The position numbers and the translations under genes are program-made. This document shows, in pieces, positions 39,964 to 49,406 of a DNA stretch of 64,000 bases; position 1 is the first letter of the stretch, and every line of letters begins with the position of its first letter. The stretch covers positions 1 through 64,000 of the forward strand of contig CAMWUW010000002.1 of the NCBI GenBank assembly GCA_947177525.1, given 5' to 3'. Source of the DNA: an uncultured Bacteroidales bacterium (GTDB lineage: Bacteria; Bacteroidota; Bacteroidia; Bacteroidales; UBA932). A model generated the notes under the pieces. That model was not told the DNA's origin. It saw only the letters and a program-made list of their open reading frames with translations, and ran no database searches.

Positions 39964-41227
39964 AGACAAGAATAATACTGAATTTGATCTGATGATGAGG
40001 TCTATCCTGCAGGATGGAAGGGAGGAAGTGCCCGGCCATATCTGGGAAGCCGTATCGGAGGGTCTTGATGCAGCTGCGCACAAAAAGAGAATTGCTCTCT
40101 GGTGGCGCAGGGCAGCAGTCGCCGGAAGCATTGCGGCGGCTTTTGCCGTAGGACTGTTCTTCACTTTCAGAGACATTTCAGCACCTGAAGCCGACAGCAG
40201 CATGATTGCGGTAGTGTCGGCCGCTCACGAAGAAGACAGCGCATTCGGCTCCGGGATGCTTGTTGCAGAGCAGACTGAAATTCCGGATATCCGGCAGGAT
40301 GTCACAGCCGTGGCATCTTCGGCAGGAGATTTCAAAAAACAGATTATGTCTTATTCCGCTGAAGAAGAGCAGATGCCAGACGGAGAAAGCCAGGGAAAGG
40401 TCATCGAAAATGAAGGCAAAGGCACTTCTGCCGAAGAGGCATCCATGAACACAGAAAAGACAGACGTAAAAGATGATGCCGAAGACAAGCACAGGATTTC
40501 CGAGATATCGTCAAAAGGGACATTGCAGGATTTTTGGCCGGAAGAAGAAACCTCGAAAGAAGAGAACCGCGTAAAGACTTCCATTGTACTATCCGGAGTG
40601 ACCGGAACAAACAGCACGCGCAGTCATTCAAAACAGAATCTGATGAAACGTCCGACCGTTCCGTCTTCAAAGCCGCAGACAGGGATTACAGAAACAAGCA
40701 CGAACACGACCTACGGAATACCGCTGTCATTCGGAACAGGAGTAAAGTTTGATTTCAACAAAAGATGGTCTGTCGGGACCGGCATAAATTACACTCTGCT
40801 CACCAGAAAATTCTATGGAACCTACACAAAGGCAACTCCCGAGGGCGAAGTGGAGTTTTCAAAATCATCTGACATAAGAAACAGCCAGCATTATATAGGA
40901 ATACCGCTGAATGTGTTCTTCAACATAGTGGACAACAAGTATATAAACTTCTACGCCTACGCTGGAGGGACTGCAGAAAAATGCATCAGCGACCGATATG
41001 AGGTCCTGAATGTTACAGGCAGCAGGCTGACCCACAGGGAAAAGGTCAAAGGGATACAATTGTCTGCGAATATAGGCATCGGAGCGGAATTCATGACCGG
41101 TGAACATCTCGGCATATACATTGACCCAAGCCTAAGATATTATTTCAACAACGGCCAGCCAAAGAGCATAAGAACAGCTCAGCCGCTTATGCTCGGTTTT
41201 GAGATGGGCCTCAGAGTACGCCTGTAG
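39956..41227 (+). CDS. Putative dual membrane-spanning anti-sigma factor: cytosolic N-terminus, one TM, long linker, outer-membrane beta-barrel
   Basis: VPGHIWEAVSEGL N-terminus; TM AAVAGSIAAAFAVGLFFTF; Ser/Glu-rich linker; barrel PLSFGTGVKFDFNKRWSVGTGINYTLL...MLGFEMGLRVRL. Overlaps the sigma gene by 8 nt. Confidence 0.78.
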   Translation: MLEDKNNTEFDLMMRSILQDGREEVPGHIWEAVSEGLDAAAHKKRIALWWRRAAVAGSIAAAFAVGLFFTFRDISAPEADSSMIAVVSAAHEEDSAFGSGMLVAEQTEIPDIRQDVTAVASSAGDFKKQIMSYSAEEEQMPDGESQGKVIENEGKGTSAEEASMNTEKTDVKDDAEDKHRISEISSKGTLQDFWPEEETSKEENRVKTSIVLSGVTGTNSTRSHSKQNLMKRPTVPSSKPQTGITETSTNTTYGIPLSFGTGVKFDFNKRWSVGTGINYTLLTRKFYGTYTKATPEGEVEFSKSSDIRNSQHYIGIPLNVFFNIVDNKYINFYAYAGGTAEKCISDRYEVLNVTGSRLTHREKVKGIQLSANIGIGAEFMTGEHLGIYIDPSLRYYFNNGQPKSIRTAQPLMLGFEMGLRVRL

Positions 41228-41228
41228 A

Positions 41229-41984
41229 CTACCTGTGGCCTTCTATAATATTTCTTGCAAGTGTATTGGCGCAAACAAAGTCACGCAATTCAGTGCAGTC
41301 CGTCTGCAGGATAGTATGACGGTCTCCCTGCCAAAGCATGGAGCCTTTTGATATGAAGCCGATTTTGTCACCTATCTCAAGTATGGAGTTCATGTCATGG
41401 GTGTTGACAACTGTCGTCATGTTGAACTCTTTCGTAAGGTCGCTTATCAGACGGTCTATCAGGATTGAAGTATAGGGATCAAGTCCGGAATTGGGCTCGT
41501 CACAAAACAGATATGACGGATTCAGTGCAATGGCCCGCGCAATGCCCACTCTTTTCTGCATGCCTCCGCTCAATTCATTCGGATACTTGTTGTCAGAGCC
41601 TGTCACATTCACTTTTTCAAGGAAATATTGTGCACGCTCTTTTCTGTATGCAGCAGACCAGTCCGTAAAGAACTCCATCGGGAACATTACGTTTTCAAGC
41701 ACAGTGGCAAAATCAAAAAGTGCACTTCCCTGAAACAGAATGCCTATGTGGCACCTGAGTTCTGTCTTTTCTTTATATGACATACCGGAGAGTTTCCTGT
41801 CACCATAGCATATTTCTCCGCTGTCAGGTTCAATAAGCCCTATCAGGTTCTTGAGGAGCACTGTTTTGCCGGAGCCGCTTGCCCCTATTATCATGTTGCA
41901 TTTTCCGGCTTCGTACTCTACGTTTATGTCTTTCAGGACAGGTACTCCGTCAAAACTTTTATAAAGATGTTCTACTTTTATCAT
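41229..41984 (-). CDS. mlaF: MlaF-like ABC transporter ATP-binding protein
   Basis: IIGASGSGKTVLLKNLIGLIEPDSGEI; ELSGGMQKRVGIARAIALNPSYLFCDEPNSGLDP. Confidence 0.88.
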   Translation of the reverse strand: MIKVEHLYKSFDGVPVLKDINVEYEAGKCNMIIGASGSGKTVLLKNLIGLIEPDSGEICYGDRKLSGMSYKEKTELRCHIGILFQGSALFDFATVLENVMFPMEFFTDWSAAYRKERAQYFLEKVNVTGSDNKYPNELSGGMQKRVGIARAIALNPSYLFCDEPNSGLDPYTSILIDRLISDLTKEFNMTTVVNTHDMNSILEIGDKIGFISKGSMLWQGDRHTILQTDCTELRDFVCANTLARNIIEGHR

Positions 41985-41991
41985 AATGGTC

Positions 41992-42738
41992 CTAATAAAG
42001 CATCAATTGGGTAAGAATCAGGTCAAACAGAAGTATAAGAATGCTTGTGGCAACTATTGACCTTGTGCTTGAGCGTCCGACTCCAAGCGAACCTCCCTTT
42101 GCATAAAATCCGTTGAATGCCGCTATTGAGGATATCATGAAGCAGAATATGGACATCTTGAAACAGCTGTAGAAAATATAGTACCCATTATAGCAGAACT
42201 TGATTCCAGTAATATAGGAAGCCGTCTGTATTATCTGGGTGGTTTCAACAACAAACCATCCGCCGATAAGCCCAAGTACAAGGCTGAGGAGCATAAGCAA
42301 GGGACTCAAGACAGTAGCTGCGGCAACTTTTGGGAGCACAAGAAAGCCGGCAGAGTTCACTCCCATCATATCCATGGCGTCTATCTGCTCTGTAATCCTC
42401 ATGCTTCCTATCTCAGAAGCGATATTTGACCCCATTTTTCCTGCCAGTATCAGTGCAATCATAGTGGAGCAGAATTCAAGAATAAGGCTTTCCCTTACCA
42501 TATATCCGACATACATCTTGTCTATAACCGGATTTTCAAGATTTGAGGCAGTCTGTATGACGAGAACTCCGCCGATAAACAGGGATATCACACCGACAAT
42601 AAGTATTGAGGAGAGTATCAGCTTATCTGATTCATTTACAAACTGACGCCAGAAGAGTCTCCATTTCTCAGGTTTTCTGAAAACCATTTTGAGAAACAGG
42701 AAATACTTTCCGATTGACTCAAAAATTTTTTTTAACAT
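41992..42738 (-). CDS. mlaE: MlaE-family ABC transporter permease
   Basis: LAGKMGSNIASEIGSMRITEQIDAMDMMGVN signature. Confidence 0.9.
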   Translation of the reverse strand: MLKKIFESIGKYFLFLKMVFRKPEKWRLFWRQFVNESDKLILSSILIVGVISLFIGGVLVIQTASNLENPVIDKMYVGYMVRESLILEFCSTMIALILAGKMGSNIASEIGSMRITEQIDAMDMMGVNSAGFLVLPKVAAATVLSPLLMLLSLVLGLIGGWFVVETTQIIQTASYITGIKFCYNGYYIFYSCFKMSIFCFMISSIAAFNGFYAKGGSLGVGRSSTRSIVATSILILLFDLILTQLMLY

Positions 42739-42861
42739 GAATAAGATTCTTTTTAAAGGGCCAAATTTACCACTTTTTTACTTTTTTTAAACAAATTGCC
42801 GATTATTAGTGCAAGATTTGGACAAGTTATGCGACTTAATTAAAAACAAATCTTGACAATT

Positions 42862-44421
42862 ATGATCATCAACATTCATTGTGCAAAGTGCATCGGCATT
42901 GATGCCGTTCCGGTAACCGTAGAGGTGGACTTGGCTTCCGGCATAGGAATACACCTTGTAGGACTTGCAGACGCAGCGGTAAAAGAAAGTCTCCTACGGA
43001 CAATTACTGCCCTGCAGTCCATGGGATTCCGCATTCCGGGGAAAAAGATAGTAATCAATCTTGCACCGGCAGACATGCATAAAAAGGGAAGCGGGTATGA
43101 TGTCCCCATTGCCATTGGAATTATAGCCGCTTCAGGACAAATGAAACTTCCGCTCATGGATAAATTCATAATAATGGGGGAGCTGGGGCTTGACGGAAGC
43201 ATACGCGATGTCCAGGGTGCACTGCCTATAGCAGAACTTGCCTGCAAAGAAGGGCTCAGGGGATGTATACTTCCCACAAAATCATCTTTTGAAGCCATTG
43301 AATACGGAGACATTGAGATTTATGGTGCGGATGTGCTTGAAGATGTGCTGCGTATCTTATCAGGGAATGGTCCATGCAATGACCTGCTTGCATCAGAGAG
43401 GATAAGGGGCCGTAAAAAAGAAAATCCTGCACATAAGCCGGAGAATGCGGACTTTATGGATTTCTCCGAAATCATAGGACAGAGGGAGGCAAAAAGAGGT
43501 ATAGAGATTGCTGCAGCAGGAGGGCATAACGTAATGCTGATAGGACCTCCCGGTTCAGGGAAAAGTTCGCTTGCCAAGGCAATGGCCGGGATTCTTCCAC
43601 CGATGACCCCTGCGGAATCTCTCCAGACCAGCAAGATTTATTCTGTCGCCGGGAAAGGCAAGCCTGCCGAAGGGCTGATGAAACAGCGTCCGTTCCGCTC
43701 GCCACACTACAGCGTGTCGGCAGCGGCAATGATAGGAGGCGGGTCCGACAACATAATGCCCGGAGAAATATCGCTTGCACACAACGGTATTCTGTTCCTT
43801 GACGAATTCTGCGAAGCTCCCAAAAAAGTTCTTGAAGCCCTGCGTGCTCCAATGGAAGACCGCAAGGTTACAATATCAAGGCTCAAGGCAAAGATAGAAT
43901 ACCCGGCAGACTTCACTTTTGTCGCCGCAGCCAATCCATGCCCATGCGGATATTACGGAGAAGAAGACAGATGTACATGCACTCCGTCCAGGAGACTGGC
44001 ATATATGTCAAAACTTTCCGGGCCTATAATGGACAGAATCGACATCCAATTGTGGATGCACCCTGTGAATCCGAAGAAATTGGTGGAAAGGCGTCCGGAA
44101 GAGTCAAGTGCAGAAATAGCTTTGAGGGTTCTGAAGGCAAGGGAGATACAAAAGGAACGCTTCAGCGGAGAAAACGGCATATTCTGCAATGCCGGGATGA
44201 GCAGCCGCATGCTCGACAAATACTGCCCCTTGGACTCAGGATGCAAAAGGCTCATGGAAAAACTGATTGGGCACATGGGGCTTTCCGCCAGAGCATGCTC
44301 ACGCATAATAAAGCTCGGAAGAACAATAGCTGACCTGGAAGGAAGCACAAACATAAATGAAGAACATCTTGGCGAGGCGGCAGGTTACCGATTCCTTGAC
44401 AAAGCCGGCATAGGAATGTGA
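42862..44421 (+). CDS. comM: YifB/ComM-family Mg-chelatase-like AAA ATPase
   Basis: GLADAAVKESLLR; GPPGSGKSSLAKAMAGILPP; AAANPCPCGYYG. Confidence 0.94.
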   Translation: MIINIHCAKCIGIDAVPVTVEVDLASGIGIHLVGLADAAVKESLLRTITALQSMGFRIPGKKIVINLAPADMHKKGSGYDVPIAIGIIAASGQMKLPLMDKFIIMGELGLDGSIRDVQGALPIAELACKEGLRGCILPTKSSFEAIEYGDIEIYGADVLEDVLRILSGNGPCNDLLASERIRGRKKENPAHKPENADFMDFSEIIGQREAKRGIEIAAAGGHNVMLIGPPGSGKSSLAKAMAGILPPMTPAESLQTSKIYSVAGKGKPAEGLMKQRPFRSPHYSVSAAAMIGGGSDNIMPGEISLAHNGILFLDEFCEAPKKVLEALRAPMEDRKVTISRLKAKIEYPADFTFVAAANPCPCGYYGEEDRCTCTPSRRLAYMSKLSGPIMDRIDIQLWMHPVNPKKLVERRPEESSAEIALRVLKAREIQKERFSGENGIFCNAGMSSRMLDKYCPLDSGCKRLMEKLIGHMGLSARACSRIIKLGRTIADLEGSTNINEEHLGEAAGYRFLDKAGIGM

Positions 44422-44536
44422 TTTTTAGCTATCTTTGTCATTGCAGAACAGGAACTGAAAAATCTTTGGCATGACTTCCTGCGGAAAGTTCGTCAAAGAT
44501 TTTTATTATGGAAACATTAAGCTACTAATATACAGC

Positions 44537-44959
44537 ATGAAACAGGAAATTATAATAAATGGCATTGAAGACCTGGAGAGGGCAGCACAGGAATTCATTT
44601 CCAGGATTGGAAACCGTAAATTATTGGCATTCTTCGCCCCTATGGGAGCAGGCAAGACGACATTTACCGCAGCCTTATGCAAGGTTCTCGGAGTAAAAGA
44701 TCCGGTATGCTCCCCTACTTTCACCATAATCAACGAATATGAGAGAGGAAACGGGGAACCGATGTATCATTTTGACTTCTACCGTATCAGCAAATTGGCC
44801 GAAGCGGCGGAAATAGGAATTGAGGACTACCTGTACAGCGGATATCTGTGCATAATGGAATGGCCTGAAAATGTGAATGAACTGCTTCCGGACGAGACAC
44901 TGAGGATAAATATCACTGTAAACCCTGACATGACGCGGACTCTTTCATGGGAAGAGTAG
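44537..44959 (+). CDS. tsaE: tRNA threonylcarbamoyladenosine biosynthesis ATPase TsaE
   Basis: MGAGKTTFTAALCKVLGVKDPVCSPTFTIINEYE; HFDFYRI; CIMEWPEN. Confidence 0.93.
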   Translation: MKQEIIINGIEDLERAAQEFISRIGNRKLLAFFAPMGAGKTTFTAALCKVLGVKDPVCSPTFTIINEYERGNGEPMYHFDFYRISKLAEAAEIGIEDYLYSGYLCIMEWPENVNELLPDETLRINITVNPDMTRTLSWEE

Positions 44960-46181
44960 GACCGCATGCCGCCACGGATGATATATAGCCGTTTATGTCA
45001 AGTTCTTGCACAGAACCGTCTTTCCATACAATAGGCTTACCTCCGGAAACTGAAGATAGTCCGACATTCAGAATGCCATTTACGACTGCAAGAGGAGAAT
45101 TGCCGGCAGGAATATATCCGCAAGGCACCTCTGCCATGTCTCCGAAACGGAAAATTTTCGCAGGTGCGCCTGCTGCAGAAGAGCTGAGAAGGCAGCATAG
45201 TCCGCTTTGCCATGTGCACATTGAGGAGACAGTATATCCCGGATCAAACATCATAAGCATTACCCCGTCCGACCACAGTCCGCTTGTCAGTGTATGGCCG
45301 TCTGCGGAAAACACTCCCTCAACAATGATATTGTCTGAAACAGGAATAAAGCGGCATGCAAGCATCCGTGCAGACTTCGGAAGATTGACGGCAGACATTT
45401 TCTCTCCGCACACTGCCACAGGTACATCGATACCTGTCATGTCGGAAATATAGCAGACTTCTCCATTATAAAAAACAACGTCCCATATTTTCTTGATATC
45501 TTCCCTGACTGCAATCTGGCTCACGCTGCCGTCTTTGACAAAATAATATCTGCCGGCACCGTTTCCGGAATTTATAGGTTCGCAATAAGAAAAACAGATT
45601 CCTTCAGAAGTGTGCTGAAGACCGCCGATAACATATCCCGACTCTTTTTTAAGAACAGGTTCGCCGTTTTTCCTATAGCAGAACCCGGAACCGCTTCTGT
45701 TCTGTCCAAGAATATAGACATCGTCACCATCGCATGTCATTCCGCAGATCATTTCCCTTCCGGAATATCTGAACAATGGCTGTCCGTCTTTCTTGATTAC
45801 CGTTTCGGATGCTGTGGACCAGTCAGTATACAGATGCCCGTCAATGATTCTATGCATATCCGGTTCCCAGCCGACTTCATGGCTTTCTCCTACCGGGATC
45901 TTCATTACCGGCATCATATCGGCAAAAACGACAAGCGAGCATTTTACACTGCCGGCCTGCCTATCTGCCCTCCAGTCATAGCCTTCCGGATAGTCAAATC
46001 CGGTAATATAGCAGACGGCTTTCCCTGTGTTTCCTGCTCCACCATTTCCGTCTCCTGTTCCAGGAGCCACCCATACATCCTGTTTCTGGCTGCCGGCGGT
46101 CCCGCCGATCTCGACAAGACTGCATGAGCATACAACAAATGCAAAAACAATTAAATAAACGAAGCGCATTTTCTTTATCAT
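44913..46181 (-). CDS. Predicted lipoprotein, possibly beta-propeller-like
   Basis: MIKKMRFVYLIVFAFVVCSCSLVEIGG lipobox; recurrent beta-rich 40-50 aa units. Confidence 0.6.
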   Translation of the reverse strand: MIKKMRFVYLIVFAFVVCSCSLVEIGGTAGSQKQDVWVAPGTGDGNGGAGNTGKAVCYITGFDYPEGYDWRADRQAGSVKCSLVVFADMMPVMKIPVGESHEVGWEPDMHRIIDGHLYTDWSTASETVIKKDGQPLFRYSGREMICGMTCDGDDVYILGQNRSGSGFCYRKNGEPVLKKESGYVIGGLQHTSEGICFSYCEPINSGNGAGRYYFVKDGSVSQIAVREDIKKIWDVVFYNGEVCYISDMTGIDVPVAVCGEKMSAVNLPKSARMLACRFIPVSDNIIVEGVFSADGHTLTSGLWSDGVMLMMFDPGYTVSSMCTWQSGLCCLLSSSAAGAPAKIFRFGDMAEVPCGYIPAGNSPLAVVNGILNVGLSSVSGGKPIVWKDGSVQELDINGYISSVAACGPTLPMKESASCQGLQ

Positions 46182-46215
46182 TTGAAGACAAAGAAAGCTA
46201 AAGTGCATATAAAAA

Positions 46216-46257
46216 GACGAATCACACATCCCGCATACGTGAGATTCGTCACTTTTT
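46216..46257. terminator. Intrinsic terminator downstream of ispE
   Basis: GACGAATCacacatcccgcatacgtgaGATTCGTC; T-run on + and AAAAA (T-run on minus) on the other side. Confidence 0.75.
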
Positions 46258-46364
46258 TCTTTTTCTTTAAATTTTTTCTTTTTTTTAAATACTACTCCCA
46301 GGCATACCGTCAGAAGCCGTTGCCGGAAGTGCTCAGCTCATTGTTTTCGGAAAGGGCATCCATG

Positions 46365-47267
46365 TCATACCGGATATACGGCAAACAAAGCGGAACCTGA
46401 GCCTGACATGGACGCATATACTGCACCGCTGTCATACAATGACTTTTTGATGGCCTCAAGTTCAGGATGCTTTGCAAAAACAGTCTTTTCAAAATCATTG
46501 GCCAGCAAGCCGTTCCACTCAGAAACAGGACGGGACAGCACATCTCTCAAAGGAATCTCTGGCATTTGGGGAGTGATTCCACGATAAGCATCGGCAGTGG
46601 AAACGGATATGCCTTCCGGAACGATTACCTTGACTTCATATAAAACAGGAAGTTCTCCGGATTGTCCGCTTTCTTCCCCAAGCCCTATTCCAGAAATACA
46701 ATATGGAGTAAGTATCTCACCACGTCCCTCTCCGATCATTGGACGGTTATAAATAAAGAATGCACAGTCACTTCCCAGTAAGGCCGCATATTCAGCAAGC
46801 TTCTCATCCGCAAGACCAAGTCCGAAGAGAGAGTCAAGCATTTTCAGAGCAAATGCAGCATCCGATGAACCTCCTCCGAGTCCGGCACCGACAGGCGATG
46901 TCTTTTCAAGAAAAATCTTTGCCGGGGGCAGACCATACTCTTTGTCCAAAAGAAAATAGGCCTTTGCACAAAGGTCATTGAGAGGATTCCAGCCGACACC
47001 ATCTTCCTTGGCTATGGTGACCATGAGTTTGCCGTCATCTGAAATTGCCTGTACAAGAGAAGGTGCAGCTTCATCATCAGACAAATTGCCGTACTTTGCT
47101 GCAAGCAAAGCGGAAGTTCGGCTGAAGTCATCTCCGGAAATGATTTCCAAAGTATCGCAGATGCCGAAATAAGGGACAAAAAGTGTTTCCAGATCATGAA
47201 ATCCGTCTTCCCTTTTACGAAGTACATTCAGTCCGAAATTCAGCTTTACATTAGGATGCGTTATCAT
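46365..47267 (-). CDS. ispE: 4-diphosphocytidyl-2-C-methyl-D-erythritol kinase
   Basis: PNVKLNFGLNVLRKREDGFHDLETLF; SPVGAGLGGGSSDAAFALKML; MSGSGSALFAV. Confidence 0.94.
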   Translation of the reverse strand: MITHPNVKLNFGLNVLRKREDGFHDLETLFVPYFGICDTLEIISGDDFSRTSALLAAKYGNLSDDEAAPSLVQAISDDGKLMVTIAKEDGVGWNPLNDLCAKAYFLLDKEYGLPPAKIFLEKTSPVGAGLGGGSSDAAFALKMLDSLFGLGLADEKLAEYAALLGSDCAFFIYNRPMIGEGRGEILTPYCISGIGLGEESGQSGELPVLYEVKVIVPEGISVSTADAYRGITPQMPEIPLRDVLSRPVSEWNGLLANDFEKTVFAKHPELEAIKKSLYDSGAVYASMSGSGSALFAVYPV

Positions 47268-47290
47268 ATTGTCTTTATAAGCCGTTAAAC

Positions 47291-47980
47291 TCAGATTGCC
47301 TTGACGATGGATCTGACAGCCTCCTCCAATTCGGCAGTCTTCTGCCCATGCAGTTCAGGGTCACTTATTGTACCCAGGACTGGAGACAGAAATGAAATCA
47401 TCTGCAGGACTCTTGCATCCTCAAGGCTGATTCCGCGTGAACGCATATAAAACTGTTCTTCCTCATTAAGCCGCCCGATGGTCGCGCCGTGCGAGCATTT
47501 TACATCGTCTGCATAGATTTCCAGCTGAGGCTTCGTATTCACTTTTGCGTAATCAGAAATAAGAATATTATGATTCTCCTGATATGCCTCTGTGTGCTGG
47601 GCGTCTTTCACAACGGTTATCTTACCATAAAAATCCACGGAAGAGTGTCCCCCGGCAATTCCTTTGAAAAGCTGCCGTGAAGTGCAGTCCGGGACTTCAT
47701 GCCTCATGTCTACAGAGATGCGGATTTTCTCATCATGTCCACAGACATAGGCACCGGCTATATCTGCAGAGGCGCCCCTTCCTGCCAAAACAACTTCGAG
47801 AGAGCACTCATACTCTGTACCCGGCATTGAAAGAATCACGATCTCTGCCTTCGCATCCTTCTCAACAACAATTTTTCCCGGCAAAGCCTCCTCATTACCG
47901 GCAATATAGATTTTATTGAATGACTGCCCGGCAGGCACTGTCACTGTATTGTGCACGTCCATAGCATCACAAGCTGTCAT
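47291..47980 (-). CDS. sufD: SufD-like Fe-S assembly protein, short form
   Basis: TEAYQENHNILISDYAKVNTKPQLEIYADDVKCSHGATIGRLNEEEQFYMRSRGIS. Confidence 0.83.
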   Translation of the reverse strand: MTACDAMDVHNTVTVPAGQSFNKIYIAGNEEALPGKIVVEKDAKAEIVILSMPGTEYECSLEVVLAGRGASADIAGAYVCGHDEKIRISVDMRHEVPDCTSRQLFKGIAGGHSSVDFYGKITVVKDAQHTEAYQENHNILISDYAKVNTKPQLEIYADDVKCSHGATIGRLNEEEQFYMRSRGISLEDARVLQMISFLSPVLGTISDPELHGQKTAELEEAVRSIVKAI

Positions 47981-48713
47981 AACCGTTCTCTTCAATTGCA
48001 GCCACAAGTTCTCTTCCAGCTGTCTTTACTATTCGTCCGTCTTTCAGCACATGCACGACATCAGGCACGATATAGTCCAAAAGACGCTGATAGTGAGTAA
48101 TTACAATAGCAGCATTCTCAGGTGTATGAAGAGCATTGACGCCATTGGCCACAATACGTAGGGCATCTACATCAAGCCCGCTGTCCGTTTCGTCAAGTAT
48201 AGCAAGCATCGGGTCAAACATTGCCATCTGGAAGATCTCATTGCGTTTTTTCTCTCCGCCCGAAAAGCCCACATTGACCTCACGTTTTGCAAATTCAGGC
48301 CTCATCTGCACAAATTCCATTTTTTCACGCATCATCTTAAGGAAGTCACCGGCTTTAAGCGGTTCAAGTCCTTTTCCCTTGCGGTGAGAATTCACTGCCG
48401 TCTTCATGAAATTGGTGATTGTTACCCCCGGTATTTCAACCGGATATTGGAAAGACAGGAAAAGTCCTGCCCAGGAGCGTTCTTCCGGTGACATGGACAA
48501 AAGATCCCGTCCCATAAATTCAACAGTTCCGTCAGTGACATTGAACTGAGGTTTTCCGGCAAGTACGGCAGACAATGTACTTTTGCCGGCACCGTTAGGT
48601 CCCATTACCGCATGAATCTCTCCTCTGCGGATAGTAAGGTCAACACCTTTGAGAATCTCTTTTCCCTCAATGCCGGCTCTCAGGCCTTCTACTTTCAACA
48701 ATATATCGTTCAT
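47967..48713 (-). CDS. sufC: Fe-S cluster assembly ATPase SufC
   Basis: GPNGAGKSTLSAVLAGKPQF; VGFSGGEKKRNEIFQMAMFDPMLAILDETDSGLDVDAL. Confidence 0.96.
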   Translation of the reverse strand: MNDILLKVEGLRAGIEGKEILKGVDLTIRRGEIHAVMGPNGAGKSTLSAVLAGKPQFNVTDGTVEFMGRDLLSMSPEERSWAGLFLSFQYPVEIPGVTITNFMKTAVNSHRKGKGLEPLKAGDFLKMMREKMEFVQMRPEFAKREVNVGFSGGEKKRNEIFQMAMFDPMLAILDETDSGLDVDALRIVANGVNALHTPENAAIVITHYQRLLDYIVPDVVHVLKDGRIVKTAGRELVAAIEENGYDSL

Positions 48714-48728
48714 ATCTCTTATATTTTT

Positions 48729-49388
48729 CTATTCTGAGCGTCCGTAAAGTCTATACCAATGATAAAGCGAAACCCCTCCATTGATGAGATAGAGCCCACA
48801 GACTATAGGCATGAAAACATGTCCCACTGAAATGTGCAGAATCATCTGCGTTATATTCACAAGAAGCCATGCGACCCAGCAGTCCCACTTCTTCAGGGCA
48901 GAAAGGAACTGCGCCACAAGAATCAGCACTGTCACGCAGGCATCAAGGTAAGGTATCGGGTCAGACGGGAATATTCCTATGAACCACCTGTTTCCAAGCA
49001 TGCTGAGAAGCCACCCCCATATTCCGGCAAGTATAAAGACCGAAAGAATGGCCAAAAGTCTCTGAGGCCATGTCAGCATACTGACTTTCAATGCCTTGTG
49101 ATCTTTTGCACTTTCTTCATTACGCCTTGGATGAGTCCATCTGTAATGTCCAAGAATATTTATGCCCAATGAAATAGGCTGGAGCAGAAGGCTCGCGTAT
49201 AAATTCTTGTTCCAAAACATCAGAAAAAGCATGAATGTATATAAATACCCAACCCAGAAATTATATTTGCTGTTCCGCCCGGCAAGAAAAACACAGGTCA
49301 GTCCTACCGCAGAAGTCAGCAGGTCAATAAGCAGCACCGGAGTATCTCCTCCGACAGTAAATAATGTATAATTCAGTATGTCGTGCAT
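48729..49388 (-). CDS. pnuC: PnuC-like nicotinamide mononucleotide/riboside transporter
   Basis: NFWVGYLYTFMLFLMFWNKNLYASLLLQ; WCxW-like helices; WLLVNITQMILHISVGHV. Confidence 0.8.
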   Translation of the reverse strand: MHDILNYTLFTVGGDTPVLLIDLLTSAVGLTCVFLAGRNSKYNFWVGYLYTFMLFLMFWNKNLYASLLLQPISLGINILGHYRWTHPRRNEESAKDHKALKVSMLTWPQRLLAILSVFILAGIWGWLLSMLGNRWFIGIFPSDPIPYLDACVTVLILVAQFLSALKKWDCWVAWLLVNITQMILHISVGHVFMPIVCGLYLINGGVSLYHWYRLYGRSE

Positions 49389-49406
49389 ATATATTCCTTT
49401 AAAACA

